64,000 nucleotides of DNA from Paludibacterium denitrificans (GCF_009707705.1 NZ_WLYX01000001.1:1488001-1552000); one strand, 5' to 3'; counted from the stretch's first letter, positions 33,067 to 45,901 are shown. A program made the numbers and translations. Notes: generated by a model from the letters alone, not told the origin.

Positions 33067-36000
33067 ATGTCAAAATTCTTTATTGATCGCCCGATTTTTG
33101 CCCGGGTGATTGCCATTGTCATCATGCTGGCGGGCCTGCTGGCGATTCGGACCTTGCCCGTGTCGCAGTATCCGGCCATTGCTCCGCCGCAGGTGGCGAT
33201 TAACGCCACCTATCCCGGTGCTTCGGCCAAGACGGTGGAAGACAGTGTCACGCAGGTGATCGAGCAGAAAATGCAGGGGATTGACCACTTGCGTTATATG
33301 TCGTCCACCAGTGATGACAACGGCAGTGTCACCATTACCCTGACGTTTGATGCCGGTACCAACCCGGATATTGCGCAAGTACAGGTGCAAAACAAGCTGC
33401 AGGCGGCCATGTCCACCTTGCCAAGTGTGGTGCAGCAGCAAGGGATTACCGTGGTCAAATCCGCGCGTAACTTCCTGATGGTGCTGGGCTTTACCTCGCA
33501 AGACGGTTCGATGAGCAATACTGACCTCAGCGATTTTGTGGCATCCAGTCTGCAAGATACGTTGAGCCGGGTGCCGGGCGTGGGCGAGACGCAGTTGTTT
33601 GGTGCACAGTACGCCATGCGCATCTGGTTGAACCCGGATCAGCTCAATAGTTACAAGCTGACGGTGGCCGATGTGGTCACGGCGTTGCAGGCACAAAACA
33701 CGCAAGTGTCGGCTGGCCAGCTGGGTGGCTTGCCTGCCGTGCCGGGGCAACAGCTCAATGCCACCATTGTGGCGCAGACCCGCTTGGAAAATGTTGACCA
33801 GTTCGGTCGCATTCTGCTCAAGGTCAACAGCGATGGTTCGCAGGTACGCCTGAAAGACGTAGCGCGCATCGAGTTGGGTTCGGACAACTACCGTACCAAG
33901 GCCTTGTTCAATGGCAAGCTACCGGTCTGGCCGTGAAGCTGGCCAGTGGTGCCAATGCGCTGGATACCGCTGCGGCAGTGCGGGCCAAGGTCAAGGAGAT
34001 GGCGCCGTTCTTCCCCAAGGGCGTGCAGGCGATTTACCCGTATGACACCACGCCGTTTGTGCAGCTTTCCATCGAGGAAGTGGTGAAAACGCTGGTAGAA
34101 GCCATCGCGCTGGTGTTTGTGGTGATGTATGTGTTCCTGCAAAACTTCCGTGCCACGCTGATTCCGACCATTGCGGTGCCGGTGGTGTTGCTGGGGACGT
34201 TCGGGGTGATGTCGGCTACCGGCTTTTCCATCAATACGCTGACCATGTTTGGTATGGTGCTGGCGATTGGTTTGCTGGTGGATGATGCCATCGTGGTGGT
34301 GGAAAACGTCGAACGGGTGATGAGCGAAGAGGGCTTGTCGCCACGTGAAGCCACGCGCAAGTCGATGACTCAGATTACCGGCGCCCTGGTGGGGATTGCG
34401 CTGGTATTGGCGGCCGTGTTCGTGCCGATGGCGTTTTTTGGCGGCTCGACCGGGGTTATTTACCGCCAGTTCTCCATCACGGTAGTGTCGGCGATGGCGC
34501 TGTCGGTGCTGGTGGCGTTGGTCCTGACGCCCTGTGCGCGACCTTGCTCAAACCGATTCATAAGGGCGAATTGCATGAGCAGAAAGGCTTCTTTGGCTGG
34601 TTCAACCGTCAGTTTGATCGCAGCAGTGCGCGCTACCAGACGCTAGTTGGCCGAATGTTGCAGCGGACGATGCGTTACATGGTGATCTATGGCGTGATTA
34701 TCGCGGCCATGACGGTGATGTTCCTGCGCTTGCCGACGTCGTTCCTGCCGGATGAAGATCAGGGCATTGTGTTTACCAGGTACAACCTGTTAAGCTGGGT
34801 GCCAGCAGTGAGCGTACCGATGGTGTGCTCAAGCAGGTGCGTGAGCATTTCCGGCGGACAAGGCCGTGAAGTCGATCTTTACCGTGTCCGGTTTCAGCTT
34901 TGCCGGTTCGGGCCAGAACATGGGCTTGGGCTTTGTGCAGCTGAAACCGTGGGACCAACGGCAGAGCCCGGACCTCAACATCAAGGCGGTAGCTGGCCGG
35001 GCCATGGGGGCGTTCTCGCAGATTCGTGATGCCATGGTGTTTGCCTTTGCGCCGTGCATGGTGATGGAACTGGGGAATGCCACCGGTTTTGACCTGCAGC
35101 TGCAGGACAAGGCCGGGGTAGGCCATGACCAGCTGATGGCCGCGCGTAACCAGCTGTTGGGGATGTCGATGAAGAACCCCAATTTGGTCGCCGTGCGCCC
35201 GAACGGCCTGAACGACGCGCCGCAGTATCGCCTCGATGTTGATCACGAGAAGGCAAATGCCTTGGGCGTGACGGTGGGGGATCTGAACAATACCCTGAGC
35301 GTGGCGTGGGGCGGCAGTTATGTGAATGACTTTATCGATCGCGGTCGGGTGAAGAAGGTATACATGCAGGCCGATGCGCCGTATCGCATGGCTCCGGAAG
35401 ACCTCGCCAAGTGGTATGTGCGTAATGCTACCGGCAACATGGTGCCGTTCTCGGCCTTTGCCTCGTCGCACTGGGCCTACGGTTCGCCGCGGCTGGAGCG
35501 TTACAACGGCCAGCCGTCGACGGAAATCATGGGGCAGGCCGCGCCGGGCAAGAGTACCGGTCAGGCGATGGCCGAGATGGAAAACATGATCAAGCAGCTG
35601 CCTCCGGGCATTGGCTACGAATGGACCGGCCTGTCGTATGAAGAGCGGCTGTCCGGTGCGCAGGCGCCAGCGCTGTATGCCATCTCCATGCTGATTGTGT
35701 TCCTGTGTCTGGCGGCGTTGTACGAAAGCTGGTCGATTCCGTTCTCGGTGATGATGGTGGTGCCGCTGGGGGTGGTCGGTGCGCTGGCGGCGACCATGCT
35801 GCGTGGCTTGTCCAACGACGTTTATTTCGGTGGGCTTGTTGACCACCATCGGCCCGGCTGCCAAGAACGCCATTCTGATCGTGGAGTTTGCCAAGGAACA
35901 GCAGGAGCACGGCAAGGAGCTGATTGCTGCCACCATGGAAGCGGTGCGCATGCGTTTGCGCCCGATCCTGATGACTTCGCTGGCCTTTATCCCGGGTATC

Positions 36001-36194
36001 TTGCCACTGGTGTTGAGCCACGGCGCTTACTCCGGCAGCCAGAACGCGCTGGGTACCGGCGTGATGGGCGGGATGATCTCCGCCACCGTGTTGGCCATTT
36101 TCCGGTGCCGGTGTTCTTTGTGGTGGTGCGTCGCCGCTTCCCGCCGAAACCAAGGCCGCTTACCAGCCATCATTACAACAAGGAGGGACGCTGA
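33067..36194 (+). CDS. acrB: RND efflux transporter, AcrB/MexB/TtgB family
   Basis: Proton-driven drug pump of about 1045 residues, homotrimer in the inner membrane. It opens [19 protein letters not shown] and contains [16 protein letters not shown], the membrane proton-relay helix [16 protein letters not shown] (Asp-Asp) and the second half ending [14 protein letters not shown]. The frame is broken at about 33923, 34528, 34780, 34855, 35838 and 36102. Each repaired site is a GCCGGC ([18 protein letters not shown]) or CCWGG (HFLADKAVK, YFQVGLLT, IFLVPVFF) lesion. TIGPAAK is probably TIGLAAK. Stop TGA at 36192-36194; the outer-membrane gene follows at once. Confidence 0.92.
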
Positions 36195-36196
36195 GC

Positions 36197-37644
36197 ATGC
36201 GCATCGTTCCCAAGAGTCTGACTGTGGCGCTGGCCGCTGCCCTGCTGGGTGGTTGCTCGCTGATTCCGGCCTACCAGCGCCCGGCGGCGCCGGTGGCTGC
36301 CAACTGGCCCACTGGCCCGGCCTATCAGCATGGCGCCAAGGTTGGCCGAAATGCCGAGCAGATCGCCCGGCAGGAGTTTTTTGCCGAGGAAAAACTGCGC
36401 AAGCTGATTGGCCTGGCGCTGGAAAACAACCGTGACCTGCGGGTGGCGGCACTGAATATCGAGGCCGCCCGGGCGCAGTACCAGATTGAGCGCGCCAACC
36501 TGTTCCCGGCGGTGAATGCTGCGGGCAGTGGCAGCAACATGCGGGTGCCGGTGAGCACCAGCACCACCGGCCATGAATACACCGCGCATACCTACTCGGC
36601 TACGCTCGGTTTTAGCGCCTATGAGCTGGATTTCTTTGGCCGCCTGCGCAGCCTGGAAGGAACAGGCGCTGGAGAATTATTTCTCGCTGGAGGAAACGCG
36701 GCGCAGCACGCAGATCTCGCTGGTGGCCGAAGTGGCCAACGCCTATCTGACCTTGCTGGCCGACCGCGAGCACCTGCAGCTGGCCAAGGATACGCTGCAC
36801 TCGCAACAGGCGTCCTACCAGCTGACCCGCCAGAAGCTGCAGGCCGGTGCCGCGACCGAACTCGATTTGAGTGATGCCGATACCACGGTGCAGTCGGCGC
36901 GGGTGGATGTTGCCGGTTATACCAGTCAGGTGGCGCGTGATGAAAACGCGCTGACGCTGCTGGTGGGTGCGTCGATTCCGCCAGAGTTATTGCAGGATGC
37001 TTCGCTGACGCAGCAAAGCCATCTGACTGACCTGCCTCCCGGCTTGCCGTCAGAGTTGCTGCAACGCCGTCCGGATGTTCTCGCGGCGGAACACGACCTG
37101 AAGGCGGCCAATGCCAACATCGGCGCGGCACGGGCACGTTTCTTCCCCAGCATTTCGCTGACCGGCAGCTATGGCAGTGCCAGCAGCAAGCTGTCCGACC
37201 TGTTCAAGGGCGGTTCGGAAATGTGGTCGTTCGGACCGAGCATCAACCTGCCGATCTTCAACGCGGGCAGCCTTTCGGCCAACCTTGACGCCGCCAAGGT
37301 GGCACGCGAGATTGCCGTGGCCCGGTACGAGAAATCGATCCAGTCCGCCTTCCGCGAAGTGGCCGATGCGTTGGCCCAGCGGGGTACGTTGGCCGAACAG
37401 CTCAATGCCCAGCAAGCGCTGGTGCGTGCCAGTGAAAAGCGCTACACGCTGTCGCAGGCGCGGTTCCGTGTGGGTGTGGACAGCTACCTCACCTTGCTCG
37501 ATGCCCAGCGCTCGTACTATTCCAGCTAAGCAAAGCCTGATCAGTACCCGGTTGTCGCGGGCGGCCAATCTGGTCACCTTGTACAAGGTACTGGGCGGCG
37601 GCTGGCAACAACCGGCTTCAGGCACCACGGCGGCGGCCAATTGA
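36197..37644 (+). CDS. RND outer-membrane factor, OprM/TtgC/NodT family lipoprotein
   Basis: TolC-type channel of about 482 residues. A lipoprotein signal ([19 protein letters not shown]) is followed by two repeats of the family: [29 protein letters not shown] (quoted in part) and [39 protein letters not shown] (in part). RRPDV is a strong signature. Breaks at about 36655 (CCTGG) and 37520; at the second GCTAAGCA stands for GCCGGCA, and the repaired end runs [13 protein letters not shown] to the TGA at 37642-37644. Four copies of the DUS-like 9-mer lie in the gene. Confidence 0.88.
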
Positions 37645-37658
37645 GCCTGTGCTATCTA

Positions 37659-37686
37659 TCCCCCTGCTGCGGCAGGGGGATTTTTT
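37659..37686 (+). terminator. Rho-independent terminator of the efflux operon
   Basis: TCCCCCTGC, TGCG, GCAGGGGGA and six T, 15 bases after the channel gene. Confidence 0.85.
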
Positions 37687-37772
37687 CGCCCCGTTGCTAA
37701 ACTGGTATGATGTGCCGCCCTCGCTGCGGGGCGAATTAACCGAGTGACTCCTACCATGTCTTTTGTACGCTG

Positions 37773-38421
37773 ATGGCACGCAAAACCAAGCAAGAAGCCG
37801 AACAAACCCGGCAATTACTGATCGATACCGCCGAGCGGCTGTTCTGGGAAAAAGGCGTCAGCCGCACTTCGCTGGCGGATATCGCCACGGCTGCTGGCGT
37901 GACGCGCGGGGCGATCTACTGGCATTTTGCCAACAAGATCGACCTGTTCAATGCCATGTGCGACCGGATGCACTCGGCCTTTGAACATGCCGCCGCCTTG
38001 CTCGACCCCTCGGATGACATCTCCCCGGCGCGTCGGCTGTGGGAGCATTCTTGCAATATTCTGCTGACTGTCGGCACCAACCCGCAGGTCAGTCGCATTA
38101 TCGGCATCCTCAGCCTGCGTTGTGAGTACGTGGGCGAAATGGCCAATGTGTTTGTGCTGGATCGCACCTGGTTTTCGTCCATTCTGGGGCGGCTGGAAAA
38201 CACCCTGCGCGAGGCTGCCGAGATCGGCCAAGTGCGCGACGGCGTCAATCTGCATTGCGCCGCGCACAGCCTGCATGCCACGGTTTGCGGGCTGATGGAT
38301 GCCCTGGTTGATCAACCCGGACGATATCGATTTGGCGGCGGATACACCGCAACTTTTAACCCCTTATTTTGCAGGGATTTTCCGCGATCAATGCTGGCTG
38401 GAAGCTACTGACGCCGCTTAA
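37773..38421 (+). CDS. TetR-family repressor of the efflux operon (AcrR/TtgR/MtrR-like)
   Basis: A 215-residue repressor. It begins MARKTKQEAEQTRQLLIDTAERLFWEKGVSRTSL (quoted in part) with the HTH VTRGAIYWHFANKIDLF, the AcrR/TtgR/MtrR signature. The frame is broken near 38299 by an extra C before CCTGG; repaired, it reads GLMDAWLINPDDIDL and ends LEATDAA with TAA at 38419-38421. In AcrR-type proteins a Trp in a GLM..W motif is normal, which supports the repair. It lies after the pump operon terminator rather than divergent from it, and the matching palindrome is 6 kb upstream at 31784-31807. Confidence 0.85.
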
Positions 38422-38470
38422 GAACTAGCGCTATACTTGCTACTATTTATTCCGCGCCCATTCGTCACGC

Positions 38471-39375
38471 ATGCCCAGTGCCATCCGCATCGATCAGGTC
38501 AGCAAACAGTTTGGCGACCTGACCGCGCTAGATTCTGTCAGTTTCACCGTCGAACCCGGAGAATTCTTTGCCTTGCTTGGCCCCAACGGGGCGGGCAAAA
38601 CCACGCTGATTTCCGCCATGGCTTAGGCCTGTCGCGCCCCAGTCGCGGCAGTATCCAGATCATGGGGCACGACGTGGTGACCGATTACCGCTCAGCGCGC
38701 ATGAGCCTGGGCGTGGTGCCGCAGGAGCTGGTGTTCGACCCGTTCTTGTCGGTACGCGAAACGCTGCGTTTTCAGTCGGGCTATTTCGGCCTCACCCGTA
38801 ACGATGACTGGATTGATGAATTACTGAGCAAGCTGGGGCTGGCCGACAAGGCTGAGGCCAATATGCGTGCGCTGTCTGGCGGCATGAAACGGCGGGTGAT
38901 GGTGGCGCAGGCCCCGGTGCACCGTCCGCCGGTGATCGTGCTGGATGAACCGACCGCCGGGGTCGACGTGGAGCTGCGCCAGAGCCTGTGGGCGTTTGTG
39001 CAGGAACTGAACGCCGCTGGCCACACCATTGTGTTGACCACCCATTATCTGGAAGAGGCACAAACCCTGTGCAGCCGGATTGCCATGCTCAAACGCGGCA
39101 AGCTGGTGGCGCTGGAAACCAAGGACAAGCTGTTGTCGCACGGTGCCGGGCGTGAAGTGGCACTCAAGCTGTCGGCACCGCTGCCGGACACGCTGTTGCC
39201 GTTGAAGGTGCGTGAGGAAGACGGCTATCAGGTGCTGAGGTTGGCCGAAATCGCCGAACTGGAAGGCGTGCTGGCCACGTTGCGTACAGCCGGTGTGCGC
39301 ATTGGCGAATTGAATGTGGTGGAAGTGGATCTGGAAAGCGTGTTTGTCAAAATGATGCACGGCAGGGAGCAGTAA
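38471..39375 (+). CDS. yadG: ABC transporter ATP-binding protein, YadG-like
   Basis: Nucleotide-binding subunit of about 300 residues. Walker A is GPNGAGKTT, the signature LSGGMKRR and Walker [13 protein letters not shown], with the H-loop TTHYLEEA. Next to Walker A the frame breaks at about 38622: GGCTTAGGC stands for GGCCGGC; repaired, it reads [21 protein letters not shown] probably should be AQALVHRP (CCTGG read as CCCGG). It overlaps the permease gene (TAATG), so the two form one exporter. YadGH has been linked to envelope function, but its substrate is not established. Confidence 0.87.
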
Positions 39376-40130
39376 TGCAGGGGTTTCTCACGCTTTTCAA
39401 GAAAGAACTGGTGCGATTCTGGAAAGTCTCGTTCCAGACTGTTGCCGCGCCGGTGCTGACCGCGCTGATGTATCAACTGATCTTTTCTCATGTCATGGCA
39501 AAGCATGCCGGTGTTTACCCCGGCGTTAGCTATACCGCCTTCCTGATTCCGGGCCCGGCCATGATGTCGATGGCGCAAAACGCCTTTGCCAACAGCTCTT
39601 CCAGCCTGATCCAGTCCAAGATCACCGGCAATATCGTGTTCCTGCTGTTGCCGCCGTTGACGGCTCTGGAGTTCTTTGCGGCCTATCTGGGCGCTGCCAT
39701 GGTGCGCGGGCTGGCTGTGGGGCTGGGCGTATTGCTGGTTACCGCCCTGGTTTGGCCTGCCCGGCCAACCCAGCCGCTGTGGGCGCTGTTGTTTGCCATG
39801 CTCGGCTGTGGCGTGCTGGGCGCGTTGGGTGTCATCGCCGGGATCTGGGCGGAGAAATTTGACCAACTGGCGGCTTTCCAGAACTTTCTCATCATGCCGC
39901 TGACGTTTCTGTCCGGCGTGTTCTATTCGATTAACAGCCTGCCGCCAATTTGGCGTGCCGCTTCGCATGCCAACCCGGTATTCTTCATGATTGATGGCTT
40001 CCGCTATGGCTTCTTTGGTCAGGCGGATGTCAGCCCATGGCTGTCGGCGGCGGTGGTGGGCGGCAGTTTTCTGCTGCTGAGTGCTCTGGCGTTGCGTCTG
40101 ATTCACAGCGGTTACAAACTGCGTCACTGA
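39375..40130 (+). CDS. yadH: ABC-2 type permease, YadH-like
   Basis: Membrane subunit of 251 residues with six hydrophobic segments, including VLTALMYQLIF, LTALEFFAAYLGAAMVRGLAVGLGVLLV (in part) and FLSGVFYSINSLPP, typical of ABC-2 permeases. The start overlaps the end of yadG. The frame is intact. Confidence 0.88.
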   Translation: MQGFLTLFKKELVRFWKVSFQTVAAPVLTALMYQLIFSHVMAKHAGVYPGVSYTAFLIPGPAMMSMAQNAFANSSSSLIQSKITGNIVFLLLPPLTALEFFAAYLGAAMVRGLAVGLGVLLVTALVWPARPTQPLWALLFAMLGCGVLGALGVIAGIWAEKFDQLAAFQNFLIMPLTFLSGVFYSINSLPPIWRAASHANPVFFMIDGFRYGFFGQADVSPWLSAAVVGGSFLLLSALALRLIHSGYKLRH

Positions 40131-40167
40131 ACGGGCGTTGCCGCCCGCATTTTCTCTAGGATTTACA

Positions 40168-40416
40168 ATGGCTACTGCTGAACAGGTCAAACAGTATCTT
40201 GCGGCCGGTCTGGATTGCTCTCACCTCGAGGTCGAAGGCGACGGCCATCATTTTTACGCTACGGTGGTTTCGCCGCAGTTTGTCGGCGTGCGCCTGATCG
40301 ACCGTCACCGCATGGTGAAAGACGTCATCAAGGACCAGCTGGCCAGTAACGAAATTCATGCGCTATCCATCGTCAAGGCGGCCACGCCGGACGAATGGGC
40401 CAAACTTCAAGGTTGA
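40168..40416 (+). CDS. ibaG: BolA-family protein IbaG (YrbA)
   Basis: 82 residues, a BolA/IbaG fold: [29 protein letters not shown] and [14 protein letters not shown]. The conserved HRMV helix and position just before murA match the common arrangement in which ibaG links the mla locus to murA. BolA-like proteins bind monothiol glutaredoxins and Fe-S clusters. Confidence 0.9.
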   Translation: MATAEQVKQYLAAGLDCSHLEVEGDGHHFYATVVSPQFVGVRLIDRHRMVKDVIKDQLASNEIHALSIVKAATPDEWAKLQG

Positions 40417-40423
40417 TCACCCC

Positions 40424-41676
<1,253 letters not shown>

Positions 41677-41699
41677 GGTGGTCAGTTCGCCTGTAAACG

Positions 41700-41732
41700 A
41701 AAAAAAGGACAGCCTGAGCTGTCCTTTTTTAT
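41700..41732. terminator. Bidirectional terminator between murA and mlaA
   Basis: AAAAAAGGACAG, four bases, CTGTCCTTTTTT: symmetric A and T runs, so it can serve both converging genes. Confidence 0.88.
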
Positions 41733-41746
41733 GGCGGCAGGGCCGG

Positions 41747-42550
41747 TTACTGCGCGGCCGAGGCATCCCGGGCGGGAGCAGTCTGTGTGGCCGGTGCCGA
41801 GCTGTCGGCCTTGCCGTTAGGCGAGCTGATCAGATCGTCGATATTGATTTCGTCCTGCTGGGTCGGATTGGGCTGGCCCAGCTGACTGGCACGCAGTTGC
41901 AGAAAACCATCGCGCATGTAGACATACGGGTCGAGGGCGGCTTCGCGCAGCGATTCGTCCAGATCCAGCAACCGTTCGCGCGTGCTGATGCCGGTCATCC
42001 CGTAGTAGGCCACTGCTTCGCGTGAGTTGTGATACACGCTTTGCGCCGGGCCGGGAGCGGCCAGCGTGATGACCGTGCCGGTGCCGTCACGCACGGTAGA
42101 CGGCCCCAGAAGTGGCAGCACCAGATAGTTGCTGTTCTGCCAGCCCCAGCTGGCAAAAGTGTCGCCCAGCGTGTTCTTGTTGTTTTTCAACCCGGCCGGG
42201 GTGGCGATGTCGATCAGCCCGAACAGGCCAAAGGTACTGTTCAGGGCAACCCGCATGATGTCGTTGAGGGTTTTCTCACCCTCGCCACGCAAGGCATTGC
42301 TGGCAATGCTGTACACATCGCGCAGGTTATCGAAGAAATTACCGACAGCGGTACGTGCCGGTTGCGGAGTGACCGCGCGATAGCCTTGGGCCACCGGCTT
42401 CAGTACATAGCGGTCGGCCTTGTCGTTGAAGCTGTACATCGCCCGGTTATAGGGCTCGTACGGGTCCTTGGGGTTGGCCGGATTGGCCGCGCAACCGGCC
42501 AGCACGAGCACGGAAGCGGCTACGAGTAATCGCAGTCGGGGCATGTTCAT
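41747..42550 (-). CDS. mlaA: MlaA (VacJ) outer-membrane lipoprotein
   Basis: Removes mislocalised phospholipid from the outer leaflet of the outer membrane and passes it to MlaC. 267 residues: lipobox LVLAGCAAN, the family blocks DPYEPYNRAMYSFND and FGLFGLIDIATPAGL, and TFASWGWQNSNYLVLPLLGPSTVRDG (in part). The start overlaps mlaB by ATGA, so mlaA is the last gene of the same operon as mlaFEDCB. The frame is intact. Confidence 0.93.
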   Translation of the reverse strand: MNMPRLRLLVAASVLVLAGCAANPANPKDPYEPYNRAMYSFNDKADRYVLKPVAQGYRAVTPQPARTAVGNFFDNLRDVYSIASNALRGEGEKTLNDIMRVALNSTFGLFGLIDIATPAGLKNNKNTLGDTFASWGWQNSNYLVLPLLGPSTVRDGTGTVITLAAPGPAQSVYHNSREAVAYYGMTGISTRERLLDLDESLREAALDPYVYMRDGFLQLRASQLGQPNPTQQDEINIDDLISSPNGKADSSAPATQTAPARDASAAQ

Positions 42551-42840
42551 GTTCCTATCGGGGCGGTGAGTACGTCATCCAGCGCGTAGAGCTGTGCCAG
42601 CGTCAGCAGGCTGGCGGGCCAGCCGGTCAGGGTCAGGCGATGTCCGCTGGCCAGACTGGCGCGCTTGGCTTGCAGCAGCAAGGCCACCGCAGCCGAGTCG
42701 GCCTCGCTGATCGCCGACAGATCCAGTTCCAGATCTTCCTGCCGGGCGAGCGCCACCAGCGGTTGCACCATCTGCGCGATGCTGTGCATGTCCAGACGCC
42801 CACTCAGGCGGGCGTGACCCGGCGCGGTGTGTTCAAGCAT
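42547..42840 (-). CDS. mlaB: MlaB, STAS-domain subunit
   Basis: 97 residues with the STAS fold (LSGRLDMHSIAQM, DLSAISEADSAAVALLLQ). MlaB binds the MlaF ATPase and is needed for activity of MlaFEDB. The Ser in EADSAAV is at the place of the conserved STAS Ser/Thr. It lies between mlaC and mlaA with little spacing. Confidence 0.88.
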   Translation of the reverse strand: MLEHTAPGHARLSGRLDMHSIAQMVQPLVALARQEDLELDLSAISEADSAAVALLLQAKRASLASGHRLTLTGWPASLLTLAQLYALDDVLTAPIGT

Positions 42841-42845
42841 CAGGC

Positions 42846-43459
42846 TTACCCTTTGCTGCTGGTGCTTACTGTGCCGCTGTTCTTGTTCTGCAGCAGCTTG
42901 ATCAGGCCATCGACACCGGTCTTGTTGATTTCCTGGCTGAACTGGTTGCGATACACCGTGACCAGGCTGGCGCCTTCTACCGTTACGTTGAATACCTTCC
43001 AGCCTTGGGCGGTGCGGTACATGGTGTAATCCACCGAGACCGGGCCCTTGTTGTTGTTGGGCAGGGTTACTTCGGTTTTCACCGTGGCTTCGCGGCCGCC
43101 GTTACCCATGACCGCGGCTTGACGTCGATCTGTGCACCCTTGAAGCGGGTCATGGTGGAGGAATAGGTGCGTACCATCAGCGTCTGGAACTGCTGGGCGA
43201 GTGCAGCCTGTTGCGTCGGGTTGGCCTGACGCCAGCCAAGGCCAACTGCCAGAGCGGTCATGCGCTGAAAATCGAACTTGGGTACGGCCACGCCTTCAAC
43301 CTGCTGGCGAATTTGACGGGTATTGCGGCCATTTTCCTGCTTGATGATATCCAGCACCTGGCGCGAGGTATCGCGGACCAGTTCCACCGGCGTATCGGCG
43401 GCCAGAACGGGGGTGGAAATCCCCAGCAGAAGACAGAACAGTGCAAACAGTTTTTTCAT
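42846..43459 (-). CDS. mlaC: MlaC periplasmic phospholipid shuttle
   Basis: About 204 residues. A signal peptide (MKKLFALFCLLLGISTPVLA) is followed by MlaC-family blocks: FDFQRMTALAVGLGWRQA, YSSTMTRFKG and YTMYRTAQGWKVFNVTVEGAS (in part). One base is missing near 43115; the repaired run is DVKPAVMGNGGREATVKTEV. MlaC carries phospholipid between MlaA and MlaFEDB. Confidence 0.9.
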
Positions 43460-43618
43460 GATAATCAGCCTACGTGTTTTTGTTGCGCGCTACGCCTGTG
43501 GGCGGCGCTTGGAACCAGTATTGCCATGCCGGTGCTTTGGCTGGCGGGAGTGCCCGGTAGCGAATGCCAAGATGACCGCCGGGCGATTGCGATGCTTGAG
43601 GCCGTCTGCGGCCAGTAT

Positions 43619-44105
43619 TTATTGCGCGGCCGACGCCGTGTCATGGGCGCCTTTTTCGGCCGAGTTGGTCATGAACTTGCCGATCAACTGTTCCAGCACC
43701 AGCGCCGACGAGGTGAGCGTGATGTGCTCGCCCGGCTTCAGCGTGTCCGGATCGCCACCTTGCAGCAGGCCGACATATTGTTCTCCCAGCAGGCCGGAGG
43801 TCAGGATTTCGGCGCTGGCATCGCGGCTGAGGGTGTACTGCTTGTCGATATTCAGACTGACGCGGGCGCGGTAAGTTTTGTTATCCAGCTGGATATCGGC
43901 GACTCGCCCCACCACGACAGCAAGCCTGTTTCACCGGGGCCTTGATCTTGAGCCCGCCGATGTTGTCGAAGTCGGCATAGAGCACGTAGGTCTGGTCGGA
44001 GCTTTGCGGTGTCAGGTTAGCCACCTTGAGTGACAGGAACGTCACGGCGGCAATGCCGATGGCGACAAAAATGCCCACCCACAAGTCGATAGTAGAGCGT
44101 TTCAT
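43619..44105 (-). CDS. mlaD: MlaD, MCE-domain substrate-binding subunit
   Basis: About 162 residues. An N-terminal anchor (DLWVGIFVAIGIAAVTFLSL) leads to the MCE domain (YADFDNIGGLKIKAPVK, VVVGRVADIQLD, GLLGEQYVGL). The frame is broken near 43925 at a GCCGGC-type site, repaired KQAGAVVVGRV. 159 bases of unassigned sequence separate it from mlaC, more than usual for this operon. Confidence 0.9.
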
Positions 44106-44115
44106 TACTTTTTTC

Positions 44116-44902
44116 CTAGAACATGAAGGCGGTCAGGATGAAATCCAGTGCCAGAATCACCAGTGCAGAGGTCACGACGGTACGCGTGGTGGCGGATGAG
44201 ACGCTACGGCCGTCGGGGTGGCATCGTAGCCTTCGAACACCGCGATCAGCGTCACGGCCATGCCGAATACCAGTGCTCTTGATCAGACCGTTGATGACAT
44301 CCTGATGCAGATCGACGCTGTTTTGCATCTGCGACCAGAAGGTGCCGGAATCCAGCCCGATCATTTCCACCCCCACCAGATAGCCGCCGAAGATGCCCAT
44401 GACGTTGAACAGTGCGGCCAGAATGGGCATGGAGATCACTCCGGCCCAGAAGCGCGGTGCCACCACGCGGGCGATGGGGTTGACCGCCATCACGCTCATG
44501 GCGTCGAGCTGTTCGGTCGCTTTCATCAGGCCGATTTCGGCGGTCATGGCACTGCTAAGCGCGGCTGGAGAACAGCAGGGCAGCGAGTACCGGGCCGAGT
44601 TCGCGCAACAGGGCCAGTGCCACCACGGCGCCGAGCGCATCGGCTGAACCGAAGCGGACCAGCGTGGTATAGCCCTGCAGCCCCAGCACCATGCCGACAA
44701 ACAGCCCGGAAACGATGATGATGATCAGCGACAGCACACCGGCGAAGTAGATTTCGCGGATGGTCAGGCTGAAGCGGCGCAGGCTCTGGCCGGAGTAGAG
44801 CAGAATCGCGGCCAGAAAGCGGCTGGCAAAGCCCAGCCGCCAGATGGCGTTGATGGTGAGGTTGCCCAGTTTTCTGAGCGGTGCGGTCAGGGCGTCAAGC
44901 AT
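44116..44902 (-). CDS. mlaE: MlaE permease
   Basis: Membrane subunit of the MlaFEDB complex, about 262 residues with five hydrophobic segments, including the family block [21 protein letters not shown] and [23 protein letters not shown] (in part). Frame breaks at 44573 (GCTTAGCA for GCCGGCA, repaired SSRAGSAMT), 44280 (CCTGG, repaired [11 protein letters not shown]) and 44205. The start overlaps the end of mlaF by eight bases. Confidence 0.9.
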
Positions 44903-45715
44903 GGTCGCCTCCTTGCAGACCGAGGTCTTCGGCCAGGCTGTGTGCGGCCGGGTAGGCAAAATGCACCGGACCGTCGGTTTCGCCCCAGATGAACTGGTGT
45001 ACCCGGGGCGAGGTGGAGGCGCGGACCTGATCGGCCGTGCCCTCGGCGATGATCTCGCCGTTGGCGACAAAATAGACGTAATCGACGATATCCAGCGACT
45101 TGTGCACGTCATGGGTGACCATGATGGAGGTGGTGCCGAGGGTATCGTTGAGTTTCTTGGTGAGGTGCGCAATTACGCCAAGCGAGATCGGGTCGAGGCC
45201 GGTGAATGGCTCGTCGTACAGCATCAGCGCCGGGTCGAGTGCAATGGCACGCGCCAGTGCCACGCGCCGTGCCATGCCGCCGGAGAGCTCGGCTTAAGCA
45301 TCAGGTCTTGCGTGCCACGCAGGCCGACGGCGTTCAGCTTCATGATGACCAGATCGCGGATGACGGTTTCGGGCAACTTGGTGTGTTCGCGCATCGGGAA
45401 CGCGACGTTTTCGAACACCGACAAGTCGGTGAACAGGGCGCCAAACTGAAACAGCATGCCCATGCGACGGCGGTGTTCGAACAGTTCGCTATGGCTCATG
45501 GCGGCGACGTTCTTGCCATCGACAATCACCTCGCCTTGCTGGGGCCGTTGCTGACCGGCAATGAGCCGCAGCATGGTGGTTTTGCCGCTGCCGCTGCCGC
45601 CCATGATGGCGACCAGCTTGCCGCGCGGGATGCGCAAGTTGAGGTTTTTCAGGATGGGTCGTTCGCCATAGGCAAAGCTGACGTTCCTGAATTCAATGAA
45701 AGAGTCTGACGACAC
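44895..45715 (-). CDS. mlaF: MlaF ATP-binding protein
   Basis: ATPase of the Mla phospholipid transporter, 273 residues and first gene of the operon. Walker A GGSGSGKTT, Walker B LMLYDEPFTGLD and H-loop VTHDVH are present. The signature motif is interrupted at 45295 by GCTTAAGC; with GCCGGC restored it reads DLMPAELSGGMARR, the normal MlaF sequence. This site is one of the clearest demonstrations of the GCCGGC error. Confidence 0.93.
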
Positions 45716-45852
45716 AGGTGTTCCGGATTGGTGGCTGTTGGGTGGGATTACCCATAAGACATAGGCGATTTTATCGGGTTAGCCGACAATCGCCAATGTC
45801 TGCAGGTAGTAACGCACTTAATTGTTGTAATTAGAACAATTTACGCGTCAAC

Positions 45853-45864
45853 AGGTTGGCCGAA
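45853..45864 (+). repeat. DUS-like 12-mer AGGTTGGCCGAA, intergenic
   Basis: A perfect copy in the 186-base gap between the dapD stop and the mlaF start. Confidence 0.75.
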
Positions 45865-45901
45865 ACCGGCATGCCTAACGTTTACCACCTGTCCGGGCTG
45901 C